DNA of 64,000 bases from Apostichopus japonicus. Taxonomy: Eukaryota > Echinodermata > Holothuroidea > Aspidochirotida > Stichopodidae. The translations under genes were made by a program, and so were the position numbers. Within the stretch, counting starts at the first letter, position 1. Each line of letters opens with the position of its first letter. Below, piece by piece: positions 49,901-63,637 of this stretch. The stretch covers positions 10,474,499 through 10,538,498 of the forward strand of contig NC_092565.1 in assembly GCF_037975245.1 (NCBI RefSeq). The letters are read 5' to 3'. A model generated the notes under the pieces. It was not told where the DNA came from, searched no databases, and saw only the letters and a list, made by a program, of their open reading frames with translations.

Positions 49901-52900
49901 TAGTCGTAGTACGGGCCACCCTGACAAAGATACAAAACAAGGAATCAAGATTTAAGAATATTTGTAAAGAGAGGCATGCAAAATTAAATGAGAGTTTACA
50001 AGAGTGATGATAAACCCAACCATTTTATCTTCTACCAATTAAGAAATATCAAAATTGCTATTATTTAAGGAAGGTCACCCTATTTTTCATTTGAGAGATG
50101 ACAAGAATTTGGTGATTTTGTATTCAAGACAAACATTTTCAAAAACAATGTGATAAACAACAGATTAACTTCATCATCACATTTTCTGTTCCTTTTTTTT
50201 GTGATTTTATTTCTTTTCTTTCACAAGAATTGTACTTGCAAACACTGTTGGTAAAAATATGAAAAGTTCTTAAATAGCAAGAATTATTTTGGTTAGATGG
50301 AAGGTTAGACTGACATCAATCTCCACTTTTTCCTCAAACTGCGAGAGGAGAAACAGACCAGAAGTGAGAAGTTCATATTTGGTGGTATCTCTAGGTACAC
50401 CAACACCAGACAAAATTGGCAGCCACCTCAGCTCCCAAAATCTGATATTTAAAAGCTTTAATATTTTCCACATGAAAAGAAGATATTTTCCACGGTACAT
50501 TGGTGAATTATTTCACGGTTGGAATGTCACCCACAGAAATTAGCCATGAAGATACCCTGCCTTTAGTTTTAAATTGTGGCAAACTTGGAATGCGTCTAAA
50601 TGGGTTCTTTGTAACATCGGAAGAGGAAACAATCAAATAACAACGTAAACAAATACAAAGACGACGAAATACAAACAAATAGAGGAAATAAAACAGAAAC
50701 AATCTCTTTCTCTTTCTTTGTTTTTACTCTATCCCAGGTGTCACTTTGGAGGGTTGCCCAATGATGACGATCGCTACGCAACTTATCTATATAGGATTGT
50801 TTACATGGAAGTGACACTCAAGGCAACATCCTGTAATAAATCAGGTCACCATCACAATACTTCATGTTATATTCCTCAGATCTGTCTGTATTGGTTAAAA
50901 CCTACCAGTTACATTCTCCTCACCTCACAAGCAACCTCCTTTAACCCCCCAACCCCCCCCTCAACCCCTCCCATCCATACACCCAAACAAGCTAATTCCC
51001 AACCAGTTTATTAAAAGAGAGCTACCCAACTTTCCAAGTATTATGCATTGAAAATAGGCCAAGATTTGCACAAATATTAGACACTTTGCTAACAAAAAAA
51101 AAGTAAAAAAGAAGCCAGGTTTTAAAATTCGACTGGCTAAATTTCTCACTGGCATTTTTCTGAATAAACAACACACATACATCAGTTACTGTACAGGATC
51201 CTATGAGAGGAGCCCAATAATATTTACTGATAATAAGCAGTAAATACACTGTTTTAGTTAGGAACAGAAATCAAGCCAATTCTATGACTGACGGTCGTTA
51301 ACAGACTCATCATGAGTTTATGTTCTTAATATCTGCTGGCAGAGAAATTCAAATGGCTATTTTTTCTACTGGCAAACAGTGACAAACTACTGGCCATTAA
51401 GCCAGTTAATAGCCCAAAAAAATGTTGAGGCTTGCATTATCTTTGAAATCTATAGAGCTGTGACCTAGGAATGCCAATTTTGTTTGAAATTGCAGTGGGT
51501 GGATACAATTATACAGATTTGGATAGGTGAAAAGTATGAGACTAGGAGACAGAAAATGTGACTGATTTCCAAAAAACATTCCTTTTAAATGAGTAATGGA
51601 ATAACTGATTGGGTAATTTGTAGACAATGTTGTCACCCAGAAGTCATTAGTTCAAAACATCAAGTTTCCAGCCATTAATTTCATTGCTCTTGTCCAGCTT
51701 TCTAAAACATGATTTAAAACAGATGATTCTCTCAAGGTTATCTAACTTGCTAAATTTACCTTTTGAAAGATGCATAGATTAGGAAATGTTCTGGCGATGT
51801 CTAATTTGATCACATCTACACTGTCCTCTAGACTCCCCGCTTGAGCTGAAAAGGGGTTAAAAAAAATGTATCGCATGAGAATAGACAAATGTGCACAAAA
51901 ACACCATAAAAAAGGAAGGGAATAAAAAATCATGTAGGGATTTAATTACAAAATAATAAACAATCCTGCTCTTACACGAATGGGTGAGAATACTGTAGAT
52001 GAGATTGGCGATATCAAACTAATAATAAATTCTCATTAAGGTACATCTACATAGTTGATGATCATTAAAGAAACATTAATTAACATGAATTAAAACTGTA
52101 GATGTGTATACAATAAAAATTAAATCAAGTAATACATGACATCAATTTATTTTTGTGGCGTTCTTTCCACAAAAAAAAAAAGATTTGTAATCAACCCAGT
52201 TAGGCCTCCAATAGTTAATGACAATAACTGCAGAATTTGTTTACGATTTCTAATATGCAAATGTATGTTAGGCTAGCTACCTCTGCAATAGAAACATGGT
52301 AGGTCTGGCCTAAGTGTACACATTTTGTCTTGAAAAAAAATATATATAATTTCCAAAGATTTACAGCAACTGCAGGTTAGAGGCCATTCATTCAGGGATT
52401 AGAACAATCACTTCTGCTAAAGCCTATTTGACGAGGAGAGCTTATAATTGATGGAATTAAAAATTTGGCGAGTTAAGTGATTATTTAGGGGAAATCAAAC
52501 CAATCTATTCTACCTTCTTCTGATTCTCCATCTGAATCTAGGTCACTGATGTATTTTATCCTGTCCCTGGCTCTTAAAAGGAAAATCTCAAATAATTCTG
52601 CAAAAAAAAGAAAACATTAGTGAAGTAAAATAAACAATGTAGGATGCAGAAAGTGAGACTGTAATGTGCTTTATCTGTTTGCTAATATCATTACTAGAAT
52701 TATGTTTATCTTGTCAGGGCTGATAACAGACAGATTTAATTTTCCGCATATTTTATCTATCACTAGCGAAAAAATGTTTCCATGGTGATGGTTCTCACTT
52801 TTCCTGAGCTCATAGCTCCAGATAACAAACTTTCTGAGGGTTTGTGATGACCGAACTGACATAAAATTACAGTGCGTTGATTGCCTTTAACCCGCTTATG

Positions 52901-55900
52901 TTTAATATTTGATTCCAATTCTCAATTTCTATTGTTCTTAATTTTGAGTTTAAAAGATAGAAACTACAAATACAACTGTCTTAATAGCTGTGTTGATAGC
53001 ACACATTATTTATGTAGTCCCTCCTGTTGTCTACTACCCAATAATGACTTTCACTGCAACAGATATTTCCATGGTGGGTGAGATATGATTCTCTCTTAAA
53101 GATCCATAGCACTGGGTTACTTAATTTCAAAACAGCTTTCTGAAGGGTTTGTGGTGAAAGATGAAAAAAAAAAAAAAAAAATGAAAAAAAAAATTGCGGA
53201 TATATTTTAACTCCTTATAATGCTTAATGTTCAATACTAGGTTCAAGTTTTCAACCACAAGTGTTTTTAATTGAGTCAGATATGATTTGATAAGTACTCG
53301 TTGGTTCTATTTAATAGGGTTACCAGACAGGTGACCAGGTCCCCCTCCCCTTCCCCCAAGAGGGTATTTGCTTTATACTAACTAGATCAGTATTGTCCAC
53401 TTCTCAATAGAAGGTACGACCGCAGTGAAAGAGACATGTTGCTCAAAATTATCATATATAATTTATCTAAATAGGTTTTGATACGGCTGCAGCTAGCCAT
53501 AAAGCTGTAGTATCTTATTCAACATCACACAAAAGATCACAGCCATTGTTATATTTAAATGGCACCCAAAAAAGGAGCAGGAAAGCAGGGTTATCAAAGA
53601 TTTTTCGCAAACACCTGCCACTTTTTTAAACCAAGGCATTGGGTGCAGCTAGGAAATGAACAGACTGATCCTCTTATCCCTTTCTTTAATACCTGGTGTG
53701 ATATTGAGTTCGTTGCCGATTGCTAACATCCACACACGACCCCTGACACTTGGAGGTATTCCTTGCCACCACAAGTCTCTTGCCTTCTTGTTATTTTTCC
53801 TGTACAAAGGAACAAAGGAAGGAAGATCAGTAGGATTACACATGCAACGTAAACACACTGGAAATTGACTGAGACTTCTGATGTAATCTAAACAATGGAT
53901 GGTACCTTGATTCCTTATCATAACAATGCATCCAAATCTTTCTTTCTCTTTTGGCCTTTGTAGACCTTTTTGCCTTTGCACAGGACGGTACCCCAGGTCT
54001 CACTAATACCTTGGGTTTTAATACTTTTACTGTTTATTCTAAAGTTTTGTATTACTTACATTATTATAGTAGCAATATATATATACTATAGTACACCTAT
54101 ACCGTAACTTACAGCATGTTGTTACTCGAGTTTCACGCCTGAGCGGCGATCGTCAGACAAATGGACGTAAACGGTCGTGTGACCCTATTTTATCCTAGCA
54201 TGGTTGGCCGGTTTGTTACCATGGCAACACTTTGAAATGAGCTCTGTTTTTTTGTATATTCTGTCCTTGGTGCGCAAGGATTGCCAGCTTTTCTCCTACG
54301 CAGAGGTTACACTGGCCCGATTCCCGTTTGTGTGCGTTCCATTCGAACACACACATTGCAAATGCACTTGGTGCATACGGTGTTATATATATACCACTAA
54401 TTCCCATCGTCTCTTAGGACTCTCTCTCCCAAAATTTGGAATGTGGCTCAATTCAATAGAAATAATGCTTGTTTAACCAGGGCTCTAAATGAACTGAATG
54501 CACCAACATCAAATTTTCGTTGATGCCCCCCCCCCCCCCTACCACTATGCCACATTGCCCTATCAAAAACAAACAAAAATCACCCCGTACCGACATTGAC
54601 TATTGTAAGCTTTTATGTTTTTCAAAGTTTATTTTTTCATCATCGTTGCTGATATTTGTTCTTTCTGTCACTTACATGGTTTCCCAGTTTGGTAGTATCT
54701 CATCCTGCCATGTCTGTAAGTGCATCTGTACACCATCCTCGTGTCTCAGTCTCACCTCCAGCTCTTTCAGCTGCTTTTTATGGTCTCGCACCTCTGAAAA
54801 TATCCAAATAAAAATAGACATGAATCAAACCAAACTACAGCCCACGGAACCAAACAATAGGTTTACGAGTTCGACGACGGAATGAGAGAGGCCTGATCGT
54901 CAAAGGTCATAAATTTATTCTATGGATAATTAGAGAATGCATTCGTCGCATGCACGGAGAGCCAGGGTAACTGAGGGGGTAATGAACATTTTTGCACTCT
55001 GGTCAAATGTTTGTGATGGAAACCTCCCAATCTGGCTGAGATTTTGCTGGGCTGATTTGCGATCGACAGTGTATTAATGTCTACGCTCAATAAATACACA
55101 CTGCCGTGTAACCAACCTGTGGAAGGTGGTGACACAATTCAAAACTGGGATTGAAAGAGTTCCAAGTCACAGAGGCACTTCCTTTGAAACTGTTTGTCAG
55201 GTTTGAAGTTTACTTGACTGCAGAAGGCTTGAAATCCCTAACTTATTGATCAAAAAATAGAAGGACGAATCACTTTTTCAAACGATGGTGAGGAGGAATG
55301 AGGTTGGCACCAAACAAGAGGTCTTAAATGATCCAAAGTCCATCCAGGGAATAATTTATCTGGGTAACGCATCGCAAAATGCTCATGCAAAGTGAACAAC
55401 TTGCTATGCAAGTGCAAACATGTATAGCAGGTTTGTGCACAGGAACGATAGTACAGTATTTTATGAGAGACATTATTCAGAGCTGTTCAAACTCCTACAC
55501 AAAATTTTAAATCTAAAATTAGAGATAGTCTTTGCCTTTAACATTTTACAAGCAGGAAATAGTATCAGTTGAATGTAACGTCACATTTCCTATGAAGATT
55601 TGAAATAGGAATAATAATAATAATCATAATAACTGGTTACTCTAACATTTAATAAGAGCAGGTCAACATCTCAAAGCATGTATTAAGATTGATAGGGTAC
55701 ACTGAATGGTTTCAAATGGGTATTACTGTAAATGACAGATGGGGAATCTATTCCCTGCTCGAATTAAGTTTCTGATTCTTTTCGATCTGTTATTATCACA
55801 CCACACAGGGATAAACCGAAGACCACTCTTCGATGGGAATTACATTCAGTTTGACTCAGCCTAGGTTTCACCAACTTTTCTCCATATTCCGCTCACAACT

Positions 55901-57906
55901 GGCTGCTAATGCCTTCTCTCTGGGATTGTGAAGTGCCAGGTAATCAACCAATGGCGCTCTTTGCTTCAAGAGAAGTGTCGTACCTTTGGACTGTAGCTCA
56001 CGCCTGTCCATTCCTTTCAGTTTGGTCTCTAAATCTTTGTGACAATTAGTCTATCAAATCTACACCAAATCCAAACAACTTGAATGAATTCCAAAGCTAA
56101 GACACCTTCCTAGCCATTTCTTAAGTCATAGCAAAAACTAATCGGTGAATGATTTTATTTTTATTTTTAAAATTTTCATTTTAATTAGTACACTCTCTCA
56201 CATTGACGTGAACATTGAACACCGAGTCATATATTAATTGGCTACTGTAAATGATGACCATTGGAAAGTTAAAGCTCAAGAATCGAATCAAGATAAAAAT
56301 ATGGTACGGAAAAGGCATCAGATCGATGCAAAATATGTACTTGGGGGGAAACAAGATTACACTGTGTGTTTCAACACAAAGCAGAATGTTTTGGTCACAG
56401 TGTAGTTGTACTTCTATTGCTTGATTATGTCACACTGTTACAGTCCTTATGGTATTAAACAAATGACACAAGTATTTTCATCACGCATGACAGTTTCTTT
56501 ATCAATGTTGTTCATCCATAACGCGGTTAAAAAAATTACTAAGGTTCTGCTTAGTCCTAAAACTGTAAGTATCGTTTGCATAATTTGCAACCAGATAGGA
56601 TATATCTGACCTAACTCAGAAGACTATAAAACCAAGACATACAACCCATAGATGCAATGTTGGGTGTCCCATGAAAAACCGATCCGAGAGAATGATTTAA
56701 GACTCAGATGTGCAATTAACATTTGCTGGAGATTCGCTTTAACGATTTGTTAAGAGTTTTGATCACAAAGTGACAGTTCTGCGTACGTTTATTGCTTCTA
56801 CACACCACGATTCCCCAAACCTTGTCGGTTTGGGGTTTTACAAGAGACGAAACTTACCTGTCCCCCGGTAAACGTATGCACTTTCCAATCTGCCTATTAA
56901 ACTACACTACTGGAACATTTTAGTACTGCACACTCACTTTATGGGCACCGCCCACTACTGTACCTGTTCTTCTTTCCCAATCTACCGTTAGGAAGTTTAT
57001 CAGATTCATACCTTTCTTTTTGGCACCTCTGATCATTTCTTGATATTCCAGGACGTGTTTCTGCTGTTCTTCTGGATTCTTCGCTGGCAAGTGTCTAAAA
57101 GAACAGAAGCAAAGAAAAAAAAGTTTGAAAGTAAAGGACGAAAGAAACCTCAGGTAGTTGATGCTCTAACCAAACCAGCAACCGCCTTTAACCTGTACCG
57201 GTACCTGCACAACATGTGTGTCGAGAAAACTGCTTCCAGAAGATGAAGTCCAGAACGGAGAGGAAATGTCCAAAAAAAAAGGGATTCAACGAAATATCGT
57301 CACCAGAATACGTCTGTACTTCAAGAATGGTAGAGGAAGAGGGTCAAGGGGGCGCAGTGCTAAAATATTACCAGTTTATTAGGCTAGCAAGATGGGAAGG
57401 TGCAATAGTACAGTTGAGACAGGTAAGAGAGGAGCCCAGAAAATACAGAATTTGAAAAGGAAGTTCTTATACAGTGCTTGAAGAAGGTGTTAAAGAGAAT
57501 AATCTTGTTCCAAAAGACCAATCACCAAAAGGAAATGCAGTGGCCAATTCTTGGATGAAAAAGTCATAAGAGTTTACGACTTATATAACTTTTCTTTTTG
57601 TTTTCAAAAATCGATGAAGAAAGACTGTGTATAACAACCAGACCGAGTTTGACTTACGGTGGCCTGTTCTCAAGAATAAGAGCAGTCGTTGAGCTGGCAT
57701 ACGTCAGACCAGGTTTTCTGTTCTTCCAACTATTTGAGGAGGTCGGAGGGTGGGTTTGGCCCTTCTTCTGTCGTTCTTCTGCTATCTGCTGCAGACTCCT
57801 ACCGGGGCTCCCTGGCGGTGTCTGGCTTAAAGATCCCCATGATGGATCCACACCAGGTACTGTATCCGTGTTGTTGGCTGCTTTGGTGGATTTTCTAAAC
57901 GGATTT
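46973..57906 (-). CDS. TBC1D14: TBC1D12/TBC1D14-type Rab GTPase-activating protein, C-terminal exons
   Basis: TBC-domain protein; vertebrate TBC1D14 and TBC1D12 act with Rab11 on recycling endosomes and in autophagy. Eleven exons on the minus strand: 57658-57906, 57012-57094, 54676-54793, 53693-53799, 52514-52597, 51760-51845, 49849-49920, 49115-49243, 48318-48427, 47662-47765 and 46973-47169. All have GT-AG borders and agreeing phases, giving 445 codons plus stop. In order: Ser/Pro-rich linker ending ALILENRP; a basic helical stretch ([20 protein letters not shown]); ILPNWE; the TBC start [17 protein letters not shown]; the arginine-finger motif [37 protein letters not shown]; the glutamine-finger motif YVQGMSF; then [20 protein letters not shown] and [12 protein letters not shown]. 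Both catalytic residues, R and Q, are present, so it should be an active GAP. The N-terminal part lies upstream. The TBC1D14 and TBC1D12 names cannot be separated here; the symbol stands for the pair. Confidence 0.93.
47903..48125 (+). mobile_element. tRNA-derived SINE in a TBC1D intron
   Basis: A box-like 'gagttagctcagtggttaac' and B box-like 'gagttcgagtc' give a tRNA-like head, followed by an unrelated body ending near 'ttcctgcttgcaggaggatc' (a small inverted repeat). It lies in the intron between exons 47662-47765 and 48318-48427, opposite to the gene. The 3' half does not fold as a tRNA. Confidence 0.6.
48755..48915 (-). mobile_element. tRNA-derived SINE in a TBC1D intron
   Basis: Read on minus: B box-like 'aggttctagtcctgg', then 'ctaaggcatctgatctta', then 'tttgcctctcttcatccagg' and 'tgtatcaatggggacctg'. 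The last two phrases match the body of the SINE at 30.9-31.2 kb ('ttgcctctctc', 'aaatgggtacctg'). It is in the same orientation as the host gene. Confidence 0.65.
49921..51759 (-). other. TBC1D intron
   Basis: Separates the exon ending CIFQK from the exon beginning GGPYY. Open frames at 50270-50817 and 50718-51249 have no resemblance to anything. A C-rich stretch lies at 50944-50965. Confidence 0.8.
54794..57011 (-). other. TBC1D intron
   Basis: Between the exon ending GAKKK and the exon beginning VRDHKKQ. No internal gene or defined repeat seen. Confidence 0.8.
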
Positions 57907-59679
57907 CTGTCAAAACAAGGAAATACCGAGATTCGTTATATGATGTGTTCAGTAACTAACTGTAACAATTACATGCAAAATTATCCTCTTAAATTTGCCC
58001 TTTCTTATCCACGGGTCCAGATTGTTTATATACTGCATGTAAAAACTTAACCAGTACAGTCAGTGCCATTTTGAAACAATGTTTAATGGTTTAACGGCAA
58101 AGTTTACAGAAAGTGTGTTAGATTTGCTGATACAGTATAAAAATAAGTTTAAATTAATAAATAGTGTTTCCTGAGGTGTACGAAGCCAACAGAAGCTGAT
58201 GAGAGACCCTATTAATGTATTAATGAACACCTGCTTATCCCCAAGCCTTCGCTCTTCGATGAGTCTTCAGAAAGTTACGAGGCAGGCATGTAACTGTCAC
58301 ACCCATTCCAGCTACCGGGGACCGCCACTTAAACTCCCCATCTGACAGACAAGAGTGTACCTTCAGCATCCGACCGTACATATTTATAAATAGGACATAG
58401 TACATGGACAAATACATACATGTGACAATGTGCTATTGACACACTGATTTTAAGCATTTACACTATACAAAAATAGCTCTGTACAGTACAGTAGACCCTG
58501 ACCCTAACTTCAGGTTGTGATGAGAGAGAGCAATAGGGCACAATGCACCAGTGACTGGATGAGGACAGGGCTAGAAAGGTTAACAAAGTAGGACGAGAGT
58601 ACAAAACTGTGAGGAGACAGGTAAGTGAGGAGTGAAGTAAACCTTATGATATACTATACTACAGTACAAGAAGAATTCAAATCTGTGAGTACATACTAGA
58701 CAACTAATAGACAGACTTGTACTATACACAGGTAGCTGGGAACTACAATGTAAACACCGGTTTGATAGATTTCGTGTCAGGATTCTTAGTGCGCAAAAGT
58801 GACAAAATTTCCGGCTGACGATAAGTAATAAGTATACAGTACTTTATCCAATGGATACATTGCCATATACTGTAACACTGCTGCAATAATTGGTCTCTTG
58901 GAATGAGGAACCAAAATAAGTCACTTGAAACTACACTTAATATATCCTCGAGACAGTGTACTATGTGATCAAGTCAAATTGTTGATTAGTTGAAAAACAC
59001 TCGCACTGACTGAAGGGCAATTTCCCTCCATATTAATATCTCAGAGCTACACGTCACTGAATGTACAAGTAGGATACACGTTGTGTACATGTGGAATGGT
59101 TGTACCGATTGACTTGACCCAGTTGGAATCCTGAAACAGCTTAAATATTGTTACAAACAAATCAACAGAAGTGTTCTCATATTTAAAATGTAACTGTGCA
59201 ACTTCCACTTAGGGCATTACAATTCTAGACAGTCATCACCAATTCCCTATGTGCACACTGTCAATAAAAAATCAGAAATTTTAACAAATAACATGGGAAA
59301 GCAAAAAAGAGATTTGATAATCCATGGCACAATGACATATCAAATTTGACAACACTGTCTGCCCTTGTCTGACGTGACATTTAAGCTTAAGTATTTCACA
59401 GCACGTTTTCCTGTTTTCACAGTAAGGCAAACATTTCTCTGCTGATGGGGAAAGTCCTTTTGTGGTGAAATATCGAGAATCTTTACTTGTTATATTATTA
59501 TAGCTAGTGGTATTACGACACCCTTTAATCCTACCGTTATTTGATCTTGTGACAAGAATTTTGAAACTGTTTTTTGGGAGGATGCCAGGAAGTCGGAACA
59601 GTAGAAAATCAAATATTGGTTAAAATGCTGGCAGCAGAAAAGCTTGACACATTTATGTGAAAAAAGGGAGCAGATGTAC
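57907..59679 (-). other. left part of a large TBC1D intron
   Basis: No exon seen. It holds the dispersed repeat at 58240-58333 and AT-rich unique sequence. Confidence 0.55.
58240..58333. repeat. dispersed repeat copy, pair of 37661-37757
   Basis: Matches the copy at 37.7 kb in the phrases 'ctcttcga.gagt.ttcaga', 'gaggcagg' and 'gaccgccac.taaa'. The match continues for about 90 bp with scattered mismatches. Confidence 0.65.
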
Positions 59680-59689
59680 AGGGAGCACA

Positions 59690-60420
59690 TGAGTGTGAGT
59701 ACAACAGCATGAGTGTGAGCACAACAGCACGAGTGTGAGTACAACAGCATGCGTATGAGCACAACAGCATGAGTGTGAGTACAACAGCATGCGTATGAGT
59801 ACAACAGCATGAGTGTGAGTACAACAGCATGAGTGTGAGTACAACAGCATGCGTGTGAGTACAACAGCATGCGTATGAGTACAACAGCATGAATGTGAGT
59901 ACAACAGCATGAGTGTGAGTACAACAGCATGCGTATGAGTACAACAGCATGAGTGTGAGTACAACAGCATGAGTGTGAGTACAACAGCATGCGTATGAGT
60001 ACAACAGCATGAGTGTGAGTACAACAGCATGCGTATGAGTACAACAGCATGAGTGTGAGTACAACAGCATGCGTGTGAGTACAACAGCATGAGTGTGAGT
60101 ACAACAGCATGCGTATGAGTACAACAGCATGAGTGTGAGTACAACAGCATGTGTATGAGTACAACAGCATGAGTGTGAGTACAACAGCATGCGTATGAGT
60201 ACAACAGCATGAGTGTGAGTACAACAGCATGCGTATGAGTACAACAGCATGCGTGTGAGTACAACAGCATGAGTGTGAATACAACAGCATGCGTATGAGT
60301 ACAACAGCATGCGTGTGAGTACAACAGCATGTGTGTGAGCACAACAGCATGTGTGCGAGCACAACAGCATGAGTGTGAGTACAACAGCATGTGTGTGAGC
60401 ACAACAGCATGAGTGTGAGA
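59690..60420. repeat. 20-bp minisatellite, 36 copies
   Basis: The unit acaacagcatgagtgtgagt is repeated with exact 20-bp spacing from 59701 to 60420, plus a partial copy on the left. Two main variants, gagtgtgagt (A) and gcgtatgagt (B), tend to alternate, giving a partial 40-bp higher-order period. Because 20 is not a multiple of 3 and the minus-strand unit has no stop in any frame, three long minus-strand frames (318, 259 and 253 codons, Cys/His/Leu/Val-rich) overlap here. They are not genes. Confidence 0.95.
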
Positions 60421-63400
60421 CTGTGAGTACACGTAGAATTTCCCATAAATATAATAATAATAATAATCAGCAGTTATTTTTACGACGCTTAAGCGACCAC
60501 AAATGTGGGAGAAACCTGCAAGGGCTGATGGATTAACATTTTAATTCAAATTTGGAGTAATTCCCTTGATGTAATTATGAGTACAGTACAAGGATCTAAG
60601 CATGAGTATATAATTGTGTACTGTACATACTGTACATGAGTACTGGACATAATTTCGCACTAGTTCATTTGCTCCTTATCAAAATGCCTTGAGTACTTGT
60701 ACGAGTACAAATCCACAGGACCCAGTACGACCGACCAGTACAGCTGCATATACTGTATCAAATCTGTCTTGAAGTTTACATACCAAACTAACTAAACTGA
60801 CATCCCAACAGTTCAACAATCAATGATTTAGAGGGAAAAACATTGTTTGCACAGAATGTACCTGCATATTCGGAAGGAAAACGAGAGCGACCCAGAAGTG
60901 GGTCAAACCAGTGGTGGGATGTAAATCTGATGAGGATGGTAGATGATGGGTATGTGCAGTAATATAGGGAGACAGGCTGAATATTGTGGATAGGAGTGAA
61001 GTACAGTAAATACTATGTGAGTAGCGTGTGACCTGGTTTCAAACCCGCAGTACTGATTCCTGTAATAAACCTTTGATGTTCCCCATTCTCTACGGCAGTG
61101 TAACTGCTTTCACCAATCCTACATGCCCCCATATTATCCGTGATCACCGTACAGCAAGCCGTGATTTACTGCAGATTTATCACCGGTCGATTTATTGGAT
61201 CATTTGTCTAATAAAATGTCATTGGCCAACCTACATTCACCGAAGAAGCAACCTCAGAGGCCGCTGTACACAACATCAATGATGAAGCTTTTAATCTAAA
61301 TATTTGTGCCTGTGAGATCATTTTCGTCCACTGTAATGATTCAGTCCACTTTTGTTTCACGAACCTGTCTGCCTGTCAAACATTACAACTACACGTACTG
61401 TCTGTATAATGCATGTGAGAGAATCCAATCTCCCATTGAACAGTTAGCCTTAAACTGGCATCTTCAAATCAATACAGACAGAAAATTAACTGTCAAAATC
61501 AATCGTCCTTTCTTTGGCATCCTTAGAGTTCAACTCAAGCGCATAGACAGTACCTTACGTACAGTATGCTAGGTCAATAATAATTTGATACAACAAGGTC
61601 AACTTTATGAAAATAAATCAACACCATTACTGTATACTAACTCCAACAGCTACAGGCTCTGTAAGATAAAACCATTTAATGCAGTATACTGTGGACTACA
61701 TACAGTGCTACTGCTGTCATCAAAACACAGCACATTTCATATATATGCCGTATGCAGCGATTTTTTACCCAGCCACGTTTTGTATACTACTGTAGTCAAC
61801 ACATACCGTAATCGTTATGGTTGAAAGCATCCAGGTTTCAAATTTGACGGTAAATAGGAAAATCCTTTTGTAGGGCTCTTAAAAGGGTGACGTCTGGAAA
61901 GTGCGATGCAGTACCCAAACACTTCAAGCAGAATAATGTCGAGACAGACAGGGCTGATAAGTAGGGTAAATTTCTCTCTCTCTCTGCAGAATATTTTGAT
62001 AAAATAATTAGAGCTGAGTAGGTACACATTACTTTGTGCTGAGTAACATAAGAGGCCTCTGGCTAACAGCTGTACAGTATGGTGGTATGAAATTTGTGGA
62101 ACAGAGAAAACAAAATAATGTCAAAGAGGACTTGACAAACATGGTACGATTGGGTACGTGCTGGTACTGGATGGAACGTCATAAGAGAATATTAAAGCAA
62201 TCTCAGGGGTTGGCTACACATTTTTTAATATCTAATAATTAACATACATATATACAGTACTATATATAGCATAGGCTGCAATGATAGTATGATGTATGAT
62301 CTTAAACCAAAAATCAATATCTCAAATATCAAATCTACCTCATTCTGGAGGAATATTCGGATCAAACAGTCAATGAAATTAAATAGCTGAGTGATTAAAA
62401 CAAAAGTATAGCTCAGCGCCGCACAGACTAAGCAAAATCAGAGAGATTCTCATAACCATCATATATTTTTGCTTAATTTTGCCATTAGCATTGCTATAAA
62501 CTTATTACAGTACTACTGTACTGTGCGATTCCATTTTACAAAGAAATTGATAGAAACACACTTTTAAGTTGCCTAAGTTATTAACTGACCAAGCCATGTG
62601 TGTTTGTAAACAAATTATTAATTGTTAATTATCCCCCCCAAAAAAACTTCTGTGCTTATCAGATTAATATGATTTACAGCTACTGTATTGCATTTCCCTA
62701 ACATAATATGTGAGTTATTTGTTTAATTCAACAATATGAACATTTGGCTCCTACAAAGAAATATGGTTTACTGTTCCATCAGCAAAATTTGATCTCTGAT
62801 TCAAAACTTGTATGAGATTTTGGGTGACCATTAAAAGAACAGAATGTTTCCAAAAATGATTAAGCTCCAAGAGAAATCGCAACATTGGTAGCCATCGTAG
62901 ACAATGTCCCGTAAGTAACTTTGGAGCTCTACTGTTTTACAGGGTTTGCGAAATGCGTGCACATGTGTCGTCATTGTTTTGAATTTGAGACGTCAACCCA
63001 TCCATCATTCTAATTCTACAACTGACACGCAACAGACAAGGCTTTGCCAGTTTTTTACACTCTAGAGATCGAATCATGACATAGACAATAAATCTGAAAC
63101 GACCAATTATCGACATTGCTTATAGTAGTGCCGTACGATATATGACTCACCTACTGATGAGAAACATTCTGCATCCTCTGGCAGAGCTACAAAACCGTTA
63201 CAGACACTTTCCAAGCTGTCAAGTCACGGATTCGCAGTAAAAAATGTAAAGGCCAGTAGATACTACATGAAGCAGGCTGGAATTATAAATTGTTCGTATT
63301 TTTGAGAAATTCTGAGTCTTTTTGTTTTCTTTTTTAATCAAACACTGACCAATGTTAAGTATTCCTCTGAAGTTTTATGAGTTCACTTTCAAATGATTAA

Positions 63401-63637
63401 CTACAGAATATCCTTCCATGGTTTGATATATATGTATATCCTTGTTTCCAGAGCTTTTGCATCAGTGGACGTGACAGAGACTAGACCCTTTTGACAGCAT
63501 GAGGGATATGTTCTTCAGTGGAGTAGTAGCATTAGAGACACTATTTATACAGTCCTTAACAGACCAATTTGTGAGCTCACTGTTCTGGCCAGAAAGAAGA
63601 TAAAAACAGTTTCCTTAAAGCTCTCGGAGGTACACAC
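60421..63637 (-). other. right part of the large TBC1D intron
   Basis: Contains the retroposon fragment at 60466-60535 and otherwise AT-rich sequence. Frames at 61028-61824 (plus) and 61815-62029 (minus) have no recognisable motifs. Confidence 0.5.
60466..60535 (-). repeat. dispersed repeat copy (retroposon 3' end), pair of 27098-27165
   Basis: Shares 'cttaagcgaccac', 'aatgtgggagaa', 'cctg' and 'cagttatttt' with the copy at 27.1 kb. Read on minus, it ends in CTGATTATTATTATTAT, a simple-repeat tail. Confidence 0.6.

Noticed and set aside
59490-60446. Three overlapping minus-strand frames of 253-318 codons, Cys/His-rich
   Set aside because: They are read-through of the 20-bp minisatellite in all three frames; no start context, splice sites or non-repeat protein.
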